6,431 bases of DNA, from positions 1 through 6,431 of the forward strand of contig SKVX01000512.1 in NCBI GenBank assembly GCA_007129225.1. Reading direction: 5' to 3'. The DNA comes from Halomonas sp. (lineage in GTDB: Bacteria; Pseudomonadota; Gammaproteobacteria; Pseudomonadales; Halomonadaceae). The stretch's first letter is position 1; each line of letters begins with the position of its first letter. Made by a program: the position numbers and the translations under genes. Under the pieces are notes generated by a model. The model had not been told where the DNA came from, did not search any database, and saw only the letters and a list, made by a program, of their open reading frames with translations. Below, piece by piece: positions 1 to 5,124 of this stretch.

Positions 1-2542
1 GGGTCTCGTCGAAGCGCTGCCAGCGGGTCAGCGGTGTAATCAGCCGTGCGGCGATCTCCGGATTAAGCCGATTGAGCTCGATCACCACATCGGCGAGCAG
101 ACGGTAGCCCTCACCATCGATACGATGGAAATTGACTCGGTTCTGATTGGCGAAGGTGCCGACCAGGGCCCGTACCCTGTTGGGATTCTTCAACGAGAAG
201 GCCGGATGCCCCATCAGGTACCTGACCCGGTCCAGCGCATCCGACTGGGGGCGCGTCACCTGGATGCTGAACCACTGGTCCATGACCAGGGGGTCGTGCG
301 CCCACTTCTCGCCGAAGGCCCGCAATGCCGGGTCGGCCAGGTCATTGCGGCTGCTGTGGGTCAACAGGGTCAAGGCATGACGCACGTCGGTCATGTTGTG
401 GTCGGCATGGATCTGCGCCAGGGCCGATTCGACACCCTGCTCGTCCTCTATCGCCATCAGGTAGGAGAGGGCCACGTTCTTGAGGCTGCGCTGGCCGATC
501 TGCTCCGGCTCGGGCGCATAGGCGGCATCCGTGCGATTGGCTTCGAAAAGCGCCATGAACTCATCGCGCAGGGTGATGGCCAGGGACTGCTTGACGAAGG
601 TGCGAGCCGCATGGATGGCATCCACGTCCACCAGCGGCTGCTGCTCGGCGATATAGGCTTCGGAAGGAAGGGTCAGCATCTCGGCCAGCACCGCCTTGTC
701 GTCGCCTCCCCGCTCGAGCAGGGCCCGGAAGGCCTCGACGACGCGCGGATCCATTACCTTCTCGACACCATTGCGGTGAGCCGCAATCAAGTCATCCAGC
801 GCCAGCATGGCCAGTCGCTGGCCGGCATCCCAGCGATTGAAGCCGTCCGAGTCGCTGGCCATGAGGAAGGCCAGGTCCTCGCGGCTGTAGTGGAAGCGCA
901 GTTGAACCGGCGCCGAGAAGCCGCGCAACAAGGAGGGCACCGGAGCCTCGGCAACATCGGTGAAAATGAATGCCTGTTCGTCTTCGCGCAGGTGAATCAC
1001 CGCATCGCTGCCGAGCGATTCGCCGCCCAGCGTCAAGGGCAGGTCACGGCCACTCTTGGTGCCTACCAGGCCCATCCGTAGCGGAATGTGCAGCGGCTTC
1101 TTCTCAGGCTGGCCGGGAGTGGCCGGGGTACGCTGACGCAGGGTCAGGTGGTATTCGGCTTTGGCATAATCGTACTCGCCATGGGCATCGATTTCCGGCG
1201 TCCCGGCCTGGGAGTACCAGTGCATGAACTGGGACAGATCCAGCCCCGATGCCTCGGCCATGCATCCGACGAAGTCCTCGATGGTCACCGCCTGGCCGTC
1301 GAAACGCTCAAAGTAGAGGTCGCTGCCGCGGCGGAAAGCCTCCCAGCCCACCAGGTTACGCAACATGCGTACCACCTCTGCCCCCTTTTCATAGATCGTC
1401 AGGGTGTAGAAATTGGTGATCTCGATGTAGTGGTCGGGACGGATCGGGTGGGCGGTGGGGCCGGCATCCTCGGCGAACTGCGCGGTGCGGAAGAACGCCA
1501 CGTCCTCGATGCGCTTGACCGCAGCAGAGTTGATATCAGCGGAGTAGCACTGGTCGCGGAAGACGGTGAAACCCTCCTTCAGCGAGAGCTGGAACCAGTC
1601 GCGGCAGGTCACCCGGTTACCCGACCAGTTGTGGAAGTACTCGTGGGCAACGATCCCTTCGACCCGCTGGAAGGCGGCATCGGTGGCGGTATGCGGATGA
1701 GTCAGCACCGCGGCGGAGTTGAAGATGTTGAGGCCCTTGTTCTCCATGGCGCCCATGTTGAAGTCATTGACCGCCACGATCATGAACAGCTCGAGGTCGT
1801 ACTCGCGTCCGTATGTCTCCTCGTCCCACCGCATGGCCCGTTTCAGCGACGCCATGGCATGGTCGGTCTTGTCGAGGTTCTCCTCCTCGACCCATATCTG
1901 CAACGCCACCCCGCGCCCGCTCATGGTGGTGAAACTGTCTTCCACCTTCGCAAGATCCCCGGCGACCAGGGCGAACAGGTAGCAGGGCTTGGGATACGGG
2001 TCCTCCCAGGTCACGAAATGGCGTCCGCCCGGCAACTGGCCCCGCTCCACCGGATTGCCGTTGGAAAGCAGCACCGGCTCTCGACTCGCGTCACCGATGA
2101 CCGTCGTGGAGAAAGTCGCCATGACATCGGGGCGGTCGGGATAATAGGTGATGCGTCGAAACCCTTCCGCTTCGCACTGGGTGCAATACATGCCGTTGGA
2201 GAGGTAGAGCCCCTCCAGCGCCGTATTGTCCTGCGGCGCAATTTCCACCTCGGTATCCAGCAGGAAGCGCTCGGGTACCCGGTGAATGACCAGACCGTTT
2301 GCAGAGAGGGCGTACTCGTTCTCATCCAATGGCTGGCCGTCGATGGCGATGGACTTGAGCATGAGGTGCTCGCCATCGAGCTCCAGCGACGCGCCGGCCT
2401 CTCGCTCCGGATGGCGCTCAAGGTGCAGGCGCGCCTTGACCCGGGTGGCATCGGGCTTGAGATCGAAGGTCAGCTCGGTGTGGGTAACACGGTAGGCAGG
2501 CGGCCGATAGTCGCTGAGATAGGTCGGCTTGGGTTCAGACAT
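1..2542 (-). CDS. pepN: Aminopeptidase N (M1 family zinc metallopeptidase), C-terminus cut off by window edge
   Basis: Cytoplasmic zinc exopeptidase that removes N-terminal amino acids from peptides, acting late in protein turnover. Translation starts MSEPKPTYLSDYRPPAY and reads open for 847 codons to the window edge; E. coli PepN has 870, so only a short C-terminal piece is missing. All catalytic marks are present: substrate-pocket CTQCEAEG (Q122, E124), exopeptidase motif GAMEN at 264-268, zinc motif HEYFH with H300, E301 and H304, third zinc ligand E323 in LKEGF, and catalytic Y384 in TIYEKG. Each is offset by about three residues from E. coli numbering. By analogy the order is N-terminal beta domain, thermolysin-like catalytic domain (about 195-447), beta sandwich, then a helical C-terminal domain. 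The ATG is supported by AGGAG ten bases upstream and by the family-typical N-terminus. It lies 76 bp downstream of the DUF454 gene on the same strand, with its own promoter in the gap. No frameshift is seen. Confidence 0.98.
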   Translation of the reverse strand, partial: MSEPKPTYLSDYRPPAYRVTHTELTFDLKPDATRVKARLHLERHPEREAGASLELDGEHLMLKSIAIDGQPLDENEYALSANGLVIHRVPERFLLDTEVEIAPQDNTALEGLYLSNGMYCTQCEAEGFRRITYYPDRPDVMATFSTTVIGDASREPVLLSNGNPVERGQLPGGRHFVTWEDPYPKPCYLFALVAGDLAKVEDSFTTMSGRGVALQIWVEEENLDKTDHAMASLKRAMRWDEETYGREYDLELFMIVAVNDFNMGAMENKGLNIFNSAAVLTHPHTATDAAFQRVEGIVAHEYFHNWSGNRVTCRDWFQLSLKEGFTVFRDQCYSADINSAAVKRIEDVAFFRTAQFAEDAGPTAHPIRPDHYIEITNFYTLTIYEKGAEVVRMLRNLVGWEAFRRGSDLYFERFDGQAVTIEDFVGCMAEASGLDLSQFMHWYSQAGTPEIDAHGEYDYAKAEYHLTLRQRTPATPGQPEKKPLHIPLRMGLVGTKSGRDLPLTLGGESLGSDAVIHLREDEQAFIFTDVAEAPVPSLLRGFSAPVQLRFHYSREDLAFLMASDSDGFNRWDAGQRLAMLALDDLIAAHRNGVEKVMDPRVVEAFRALLERGGDDKAVLAEMLTLPSEAYIAEQQPLVDVDAIHAARTFVKQSLAITLRDEFMALFEANRTDAAYAPEPEQIGQRSLKNVALSYLMAIEDEQGVESALAQIHADHNMTDVRHALTLLTHSSRNDLADPALRAFGEKWAHDPLVMDQWFSIQVTRPQSDALDRVRYLMGHPAFSLKNPNRVRALVGTFANQNRVNFHRIDGEGYRLLADVVIELNRLNPEIAARLITPLTRWQRFDET

Positions 2543-2574
2543 CGGGGAAAGGCTCCTGACGGGAATCGACGGCT

Positions 2575-2604
2575 ATTGTACGGGGGCCGACTCCCCAACC
2601 TCAA
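2575..2604 (-). promoter_or_regulatory. Predicted sigma-70-like promoter of pepN
   Basis: On the minus strand, TTGAGG (2604-2599, four of six consensus bases) is followed after 18 bases by TACAAT (2580-2575, five of six). The predicted transcript would begin near 2568, giving a leader of about 26 bases that contains the AGGAG ribosome binding site. The promoter lies wholly in the 76-bp gap after the DUF454 gene, so pepN can be transcribed alone even if there is also read-through. The spacer contains a GGGG/CCCC inverted repeat whose role, if any, is unknown. Confidence 0.55.
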
Positions 2605-2618
2605 AGGCAGCCGTCCAC

Positions 2619-3023
2619 TCAACGGCGAACAAGAGGGTTGGGAGGCGTAACAAGCCCCCGAGGCTCGGGGCGGCTGGCGATCCAAAGGCCCAGCAGGGCC
2701 AGCCCGGTGACAAGCATCGCTTTCAGCCAGACCACGCTGAGGGTGAGCAACAATACCAGAATCGAGAAGGCCAGCATGGCCCCGGCCAGCCATTTGGCAT
2801 GCCGGGGAATCGCCCTCTCGCCCTCCCAGGCCACCACGGCCGGGCCGAAGCGTGGATGCTCACGAATCCACAGGGCAAAGCGCGGCGAACCGCGGGAAGC
2901 CGCCCAGACCGCCAGCAGCATGAAGCAGGTTGTCGGCATCAACGGGACGACGACACCAATGATACCGAGACAGAAGCTGACCCAGGCCAGGGCAATGTAG
3001 GCAACACGGCGAAGCGAGGACAT
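2619..3023 (-). CDS. DUF454 (YbaN-like) inner-membrane protein
   Basis: A 134-residue hydrophobic protein recognised as the DUF454/YbaN family (E. coli YbaN is about 125 residues); its biochemical function is not known. Predicted topology by eye: two close membrane segments at about 6-27 and 29-43 separated by the VPLMPTT turn; a polar loop at 44-77 carrying the family signature (SRGSPRFALWIREHPRFGP, then W66, ERAIP and K77); then segments at about 79-96 and 98-116. The tail is short, proline- and arginine-rich, and probably cytoplasmic. The ATG is preceded by a strong GGAGG six bases upstream. The preceding gene on the same strand is hsp20, but a double terminator separates them, so heat-shock co-transcription is unlikely. 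pepN follows after 76 bp and may receive read-through, although it has its own promoter. No terminator is obvious after this gene. Confidence 0.88.
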   Translation of the reverse strand: MSSLRRVAYIALAWVSFCLGIIGVVVPLMPTTCFMLLAVWAASRGSPRFALWIREHPRFGPAVVAWEGERAIPRHAKWLAGAMLAFSILVLLLTLSVVWLKAMLVTGLALLGLWIASRPEPRGLVTPPNPLVRR

Positions 3024-3046
3024 GCGCTCCCTCCGGCAGTCGGTAC

Positions 3047-3061
3047 GGTCATTTAACGACC
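3047..3061. promoter_or_regulatory. Imperfect palindrome, possible operator or -10 region upstream of the DUF454 gene
   Basis: Read on the plus strand this is GGTC-ATTTAAC-GACC, a 15-base near-palindrome with four-base perfect outer arms and a symmetrical TT/AA core; only one base pair breaks the symmetry. It begins 23 bp upstream of the DUF454 start codon. On the minus strand it contains TTAAAT, four of six matches to a -10 hexamer, but I find no convincing -35 at 16-18 bases. It is the only promoter-like element in the short region before this gene, so the call is tentative. Confidence 0.25.
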
Positions 3062-3100
3062 ATTGAAGCCCATCACCGCCGCTGTGGCCAATCGCCTCTG

Positions 3101-3130
3101 CCTATGGCGAAAAAACCTGTGGCGAAAAAA
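3101..3130. repeat. Perfectly abutting tandem repeat of a 15-bp unit with A tract
   Basis: Two copies of CCTRTGGCGAAAAAA stand head to tail (3101-3115 and 3116-3130), differing at one base (A versus G at the fourth position). On the minus strand each unit reads TTTTTTCGCCAYAGG, so each supplies a T run and a CGCCA arm. The unit lies directly downstream of hsp20 and is part of the terminator described separately; the duplication appears to have doubled the U tract. Confidence 0.85.
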
Positions 3131-3146
3131 ATGCCCGCCACTGGGC
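3110..3146 (-). terminator. Double intrinsic terminator of hsp20
   Basis: On the minus strand, about 70 bases after the hsp20 stop codon, two alternative stem-and-U-tract structures overlap. The first is GCCC-AGTGGC-GGGC (3146-3133) followed by A and seven T (3131-3125). The second pairs GTGGCG (3141-3136) with CGCCAC (3124-3119), a perfect 6-bp stem, followed by AGG and six T (3115-3110). They share bases and cannot form at once, so the second could act as a backup. This should isolate heat-shock transcription of hsp20 from the DUF454 and pepN genes. Stems are short, so strength is uncertain. Confidence 0.65.
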
Positions 3147-3214
3147 GAGCTCGATACTGTTATCAACAAGCGATGATAAACAATCGTCATTAACCAACGG
3201 GTCATCAGCCGCTT

Positions 3215-3748
3215 TCACTGGATAGGAATTTCACGACGGGCCGCCTTGGCTTGCTCGCTGCGCGGCACCCGCACCGTCAGCACCCCCTTGTCGAAGGAAG
3301 CCTTGATCTCCTCGTCCCTGGCATCCGAAGGCAGATCCAGCACGCGCCGGAAGCGACCATAGGAGCGCTCGACACGATGGAGCTGGTCCTCTTCCGTGCG
3401 GCTCTCGTGGCGCTTCTCGCCTTCAATGACAAGGCGGTGATCGTCCAGGGCCAGGGTGATGTCTTTCTCCTCTACCCCCGGCACCTCGACGCTGATCACG
3501 TACTCACTGTCACGCTCGGCAATATCGAGTCTTGGCTGCAAGAGACCCGGCATGTCACCAAAGCGGCTCTCCAGGGACGGCATGCCGAACTGCCGCATGA
3601 CGTTATCCATCCAGCGATCCAGTTCCTGATGCATGCCAAGCAGAGGAGTAAGCTCACCGCGACGAGGTTCCACCGTGGAGGGCGGAGCCGGTGCATCGGC
3701 GCTCTCGCTCTTGAACCAGTTCCAGGGAGAGAGTTTTTGCAGATTCAT
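3215..3748 (-). CDS. Small heat-shock protein, Hsp20/alpha-crystallin family
   Basis: ATP-independent chaperone (holdase) that binds unfolding proteins in the cytoplasm and hands them to DnaK/ClpB for refolding. The 177-residue product has a variable N-terminal arm (1-70) with WNWFK and a Pro/Ala-rich linker, then an alpha-crystallin domain at about 71-165 (RLDIAERDSEYVISVEVPGV, then the signature GVLTVRVPR at 155-163 with G155 and L157). The C-terminal tail ends IPIQ, so the I-x-I motif (I174, I176) that locks oligomers together is intact. Length is slightly above the usual 140-160 because of the N-terminal arm, typical of the single-domain bacterial Hsp20 type rather than IbpA. The ATG follows a strong GGAGGT. 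A sigma-32-like promoter and a leader hairpin over the ribosome binding site lie upstream, and a double terminator lies downstream, so it is probably a single-gene heat-shock transcription unit. Confidence 0.96.
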   Translation of the reverse strand: MNLQKLSPWNWFKSESADAPAPPSTVEPRRGELTPLLGMHQELDRWMDNVMRQFGMPSLESRFGDMPGLLQPRLDIAERDSEYVISVEVPGVEEKDITLALDDHRLVIEGEKRHESRTEEDQLHRVERSYGRFRRVLDLPSDARDEEIKASFDKGVLTVRVPRSEQAKAARREIPIQ

Positions 3749-3755
3749 ATGCCAC

Positions 3756-3791
3756 CTCCGGTTTGATCATTCCAACGTGACGCAAACGGAA
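3756..3791 (-). promoter_or_regulatory. Leader hairpin pairing the hsp20 Shine-Dalgarno bases; candidate RNA thermometer
   Basis: In the minus-strand transcript the 5' arm UUCCGUUUGCGUCA (3791-3778) faces the 3' arm UGAUCAAACCGGAG (3769-3756) across an eight-base loop. Thirteen pairs form, two of them G-U, interrupted by one bulged C on each side. The 3' arm ends in the GGAG of the hsp20 ribosome binding site (3759-3754 on the opposite strand reads ACCTCC), leaving the start codon just outside. Bulge-weakened stems over the Shine-Dalgarno are the hallmark of ROSE-type thermometers, which control small heat-shock genes in many proteobacteria. The anti-Shine-Dalgarno here (UUCCG) is not the classic ROSE UYGCU or a fourU run, so this is a ROSE-like inference only. 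Confidence 0.5.
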
Positions 3792-3829
3792 TACCCAGTG
3801 CCGTCGGGTTCCCCCTTGGCCAATACAAG

Positions 3830-3856
3830 ATTGGTGGCGGACGAGAAGTTTTCAAG
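3830..3856 (-). promoter_or_regulatory. Predicted heat-shock (sigma-32-like) promoter of hsp20
   Basis: On the minus strand CTTGAA (3856-3851, continuing as AAAC) is a full match to the sigma-32 -35 element. After 14 bases it is followed by CACCAAT (3836-3830), which matches four of the six core bases of the CCCCAT -10. Spacing is within the accepted range. Transcription would begin near 3820, giving a leader of about 70 bases that includes the Shine-Dalgarno hairpin. A short perfect inverted repeat, CCAAT-ACAAG-ATTGG (3820-3834), overlaps the -10 region. No good sigma-70 -10 lies at 17 bases from the -35. Confidence 0.55.
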
Positions 3857-3942
3857 GCCACTTGGAACGTTGCTTGACCTGTATCATGCCGCACTGCAAT
3901 AAGATCGTCTATCGAGGGCAGCAACGATGCCAAGGCTTTCGC

Positions 3943-4428
3943 TCAGTCTCGAAAGTTGTCGAACTGAAGCGCCAGGTCGGGCCCGCCTTCGCCCCGCAAC
4001 AGGGCCATGACCTGCTGCAGATCGTCGCGCTTCTTGCCGGTCACGCGGACCTTGTCGCCCTGGATCTGCGCCTGGACCTTGAGCTTGCTGTCCTTGATGC
4101 GCTTGACGATATCCTTGGCTTCCTTCTGCTCGAGCCCCTGCTTCAGGACGATCTGCTGACGAGCCCGTACGCCGGAGAGCTCGGGGTCCTGGGGATCCAT
4201 GCAGCGGGCATCGATACCCCGGGCAATGAGCCGATTGCGCAGCACGTCGAGCATCTGCGTCAGCTGGAAATCGACCTCGGCCTCGAGCTGGACGGTGTCG
4301 CCATTGAGTTCGAGGCTTGCCGTCACACCCTTGAAGTCGAAGCGGCCCTGAATCTCGCGGTTGGCCTGGTCAACGGCATTGCTGGCTTCGTGCTTGTCGA
4401 ATTCGGAAACGATATCGAAGGATGGCAT
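3943..4428 (-). CDS. yajQ: YajQ family cyclic-di-GMP / nucleic-acid binding protein
   Basis: A 161-residue soluble protein matching E. coli YajQ along its full length. It starts MPSFDIVSE, has the SNAVDQANREIQGRFDF segment (16-32), the highly conserved SKLKVQAQIQGDKVRVTGK block (114-132) and the terminal NFRD. The family has two ferredoxin-like domains; members bind nucleotides or nucleic acid, and orthologues in Xanthomonas and Pseudomonas have been described as cyclic-di-GMP effectors. An upstream in-frame TTG (4434-4432) would add two residues, but the ATG at 4428 gives the exact family N-terminus and follows GTGGGA with a seven-base spacer, so I chose the ATG. The ribosome binding site is weak. 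It lies 69 bp after the GNAT gene and has a possible promoter in that gap. I see no clear terminator between it and the hsp20 promoter. Confidence 0.96.
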   Translation of the reverse strand: MPSFDIVSEFDKHEASNAVDQANREIQGRFDFKGVTASLELNGDTVQLEAEVDFQLTQMLDVLRNRLIARGIDARCMDPQDPELSGVRARQQIVLKQGLEQKEAKDIVKRIKDSKLKVQAQIQGDKVRVTGKKRDDLQQVMALLRGEGGPDLALQFDNFRD

Positions 4429-4469
4429 GATCAAGTCCCACTGGCCGGTTAAGAAGGGGGTGGAAGCGC

Positions 4470-4478
4470 ATTCTAGCA
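4470..4478 (-). promoter_or_regulatory. Possible extended -10 promoter of yajQ
   Basis: The minus-strand bases TGCTAGAAT form an extended -10 element (TG, one base, then TAGAAT, five of six matches to TATAAT). No good -35 is seen at 16-18 bases upstream, which is tolerated for extended -10 promoters. The start point would be near 4463, giving a leader of about 35 bases. It lies in the 69-bp gap after the GNAT stop codon, so yajQ can plausibly be expressed without the GNAT gene. Confidence 0.45.
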
Positions 4479-4497
4479 GCCGCTGGACATCTTGGCC

Positions 4498-4959
4498 CTA
4501 CCGCGTCTGTCCCAGCGGCTTTTCCATCTGCCAGCCGGCGCATCCATCCTCATAATAGTCTTCCAGCCAACGCTGCAGGCTGAAGCCCATGCGGCGATAC
4601 AGGGCCAACGCCGCCCGGTTGTCGGCCCGAACCTCCAGGGTCAGTCGCTCACCGCCGCGCCGACGGGCCTCCTGCTCCAAGGACTCGAGCAGCTGTCGAC
4701 CGATCCCCATGCCGCGCGCTTCGGGATGCACACAGAAGGAGTAGAGACGCACCCGCTGGCTGCTTCGACGAAACAGCAGGATGCCATGGCCCAGCAGGCG
4801 TCTCTCGGGGGTCTCGACCAGCAGGACATGGGCGTTGGCACGATTGATCAGGTGCCAGAGTTGCCGACGGCTGAAACGGTCGCCCTCGAAGGCGACCTCC
4901 TCGAGACGGACGAGGGCATCCAGATCCTTGGCCTGCGCCTCGCGCAACGTAACGGTCAT
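4498..4959 (-). CDS. RimI-like GNAT family N-acetyltransferase, substrate unknown
   Basis: A 153-residue single-domain protein of the GNAT fold, which transfers acetyl from acetyl-CoA to an amine. The acetyl-CoA pyrophosphate loop (motif A) is clear: VHPEARGMGIGRQLL, with R82-x-x-G85-x-G87 matching the R/Q-x-x-G-x-G/A pattern. Motif B is present as RADNRAALALYRRMGF with N114 and Y121, Y121 corresponding to the tyrosine general acid of RimI. The tail DYYEDGCAGWQMEKPL also resembles RimI. It differs from true RimI in its N-terminal half, where RLEEVAFEGDRFSRRQLWHLI is reminiscent of the GNAT part of proteins found beside RimK-like ATP-grasp genes. The ATG follows GGAA eight bases upstream. It is transcribed divergently from the ATP-grasp gene across 165 bp, suggesting a shared pathway. 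The target could be a small peptide or amino acid rather than ribosomal protein S18, but the sequence does not decide this. Confidence 0.9.
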   Translation of the reverse strand: MTVTLREAQAKDLDALVRLEEVAFEGDRFSRRQLWHLINRANAHVLLVETPERRLLGHGILLFRRSSQRVRLYSFCVHPEARGMGIGRQLLESLEQEARRRGGERLTLEVRADNRAALALYRRMGFSLQRWLEDYYEDGCAGWQMEKPLGQTR

Positions 4960-4987
4960 GTCATGAATTCCAGGTTGGCAGCAACGG

Positions 4988-5016
4988 ATTGTCGCGACGC
5001 GTCACACTCTTGTCAG
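4988..5016 (-). promoter_or_regulatory. Predicted sigma-70-like promoter of the GNAT gene
   Basis: On the minus strand CTGACA (5016-5011, five of six matches to TTGACA) is separated by exactly 17 bases from GACAAT (4993-4988, four of six). The start point would be near 4981, giving a leader of about 22 bases before the ATG at 4959. The TGAAAT/ATTTCA palindrome lies 12 bp upstream of the -35, a position suited to an activator or a shared operator. Confidence 0.5.
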
Positions 5017-5028
5017 TGCCACGCTGCA

Positions 5029-5041
5029 TGAAATCATTTCA
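5029..5041. promoter_or_regulatory. Perfect palindrome TGAAAT-C-ATTTCA in the divergent promoter region
   Basis: Two 6-base arms separated by one base form a perfect dyad. Beyond it the symmetry resumes after one mismatch on each side (GC at 5026-5027 with GC at 5043-5044, then CG/GC further out after a second mismatch), so the dyad may span about 5023-5047. It stands midway between the two divergent start codons, upstream of the GNAT -35 and about 84 bp before the ATP-grasp start codon. Shape and place suggest a binding site for a dimeric regulator acting on both genes. I do not recognise it as a known operator. Confidence 0.4.
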
Positions 5042-5124
5042 GGCTGCCACCATCTTGTCCATAACCCCGCTCAAGGGCATGCTGAACACCTCTGCAACCG
5101 CCCTCCCATCTCGCCAGGAATGCC

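Noticed and set aside
125..2650. Two long open frames on the plus strand (125-1081 and 1088-2650) opposite pepN.
   Set aside because: They lie wholly antisense to a complete, motif-rich PepN reading frame. High GC with strong third-position bias makes antisense frames long, and the translations have no recognisable domain or fitting ribosome binding site.
3857..3942. A terminator after yajQ.
   Set aside because: Only a weak 5-bp stem with a long loop and no proper U tract is visible.
3862..4452. Plus-strand open frames opposite yajQ and opposite hsp20 (3251-3766).
   Set aside because: Both mirror strongly conserved genes on the other strand and show no independent coding evidence.
4498..4959. 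Calling the GNAT gene rimI, the ribosomal S18 alanine acetyltransferase.
   Set aside because: Motif A and the tail are RimI-like, but the N-terminal half differs and the gene lies beside an RLAN-ATP-grasp gene rather than tsaB or other usual rimI neighbours.
5037..5065. A rightward promoter for the ATP-grasp gene using CATAAC at 5060-5065.
   Set aside because: The -10 matches four of six bases, but the best -35 at 17-18 bases matches only two or three, so it is not supportable as a promoter call.
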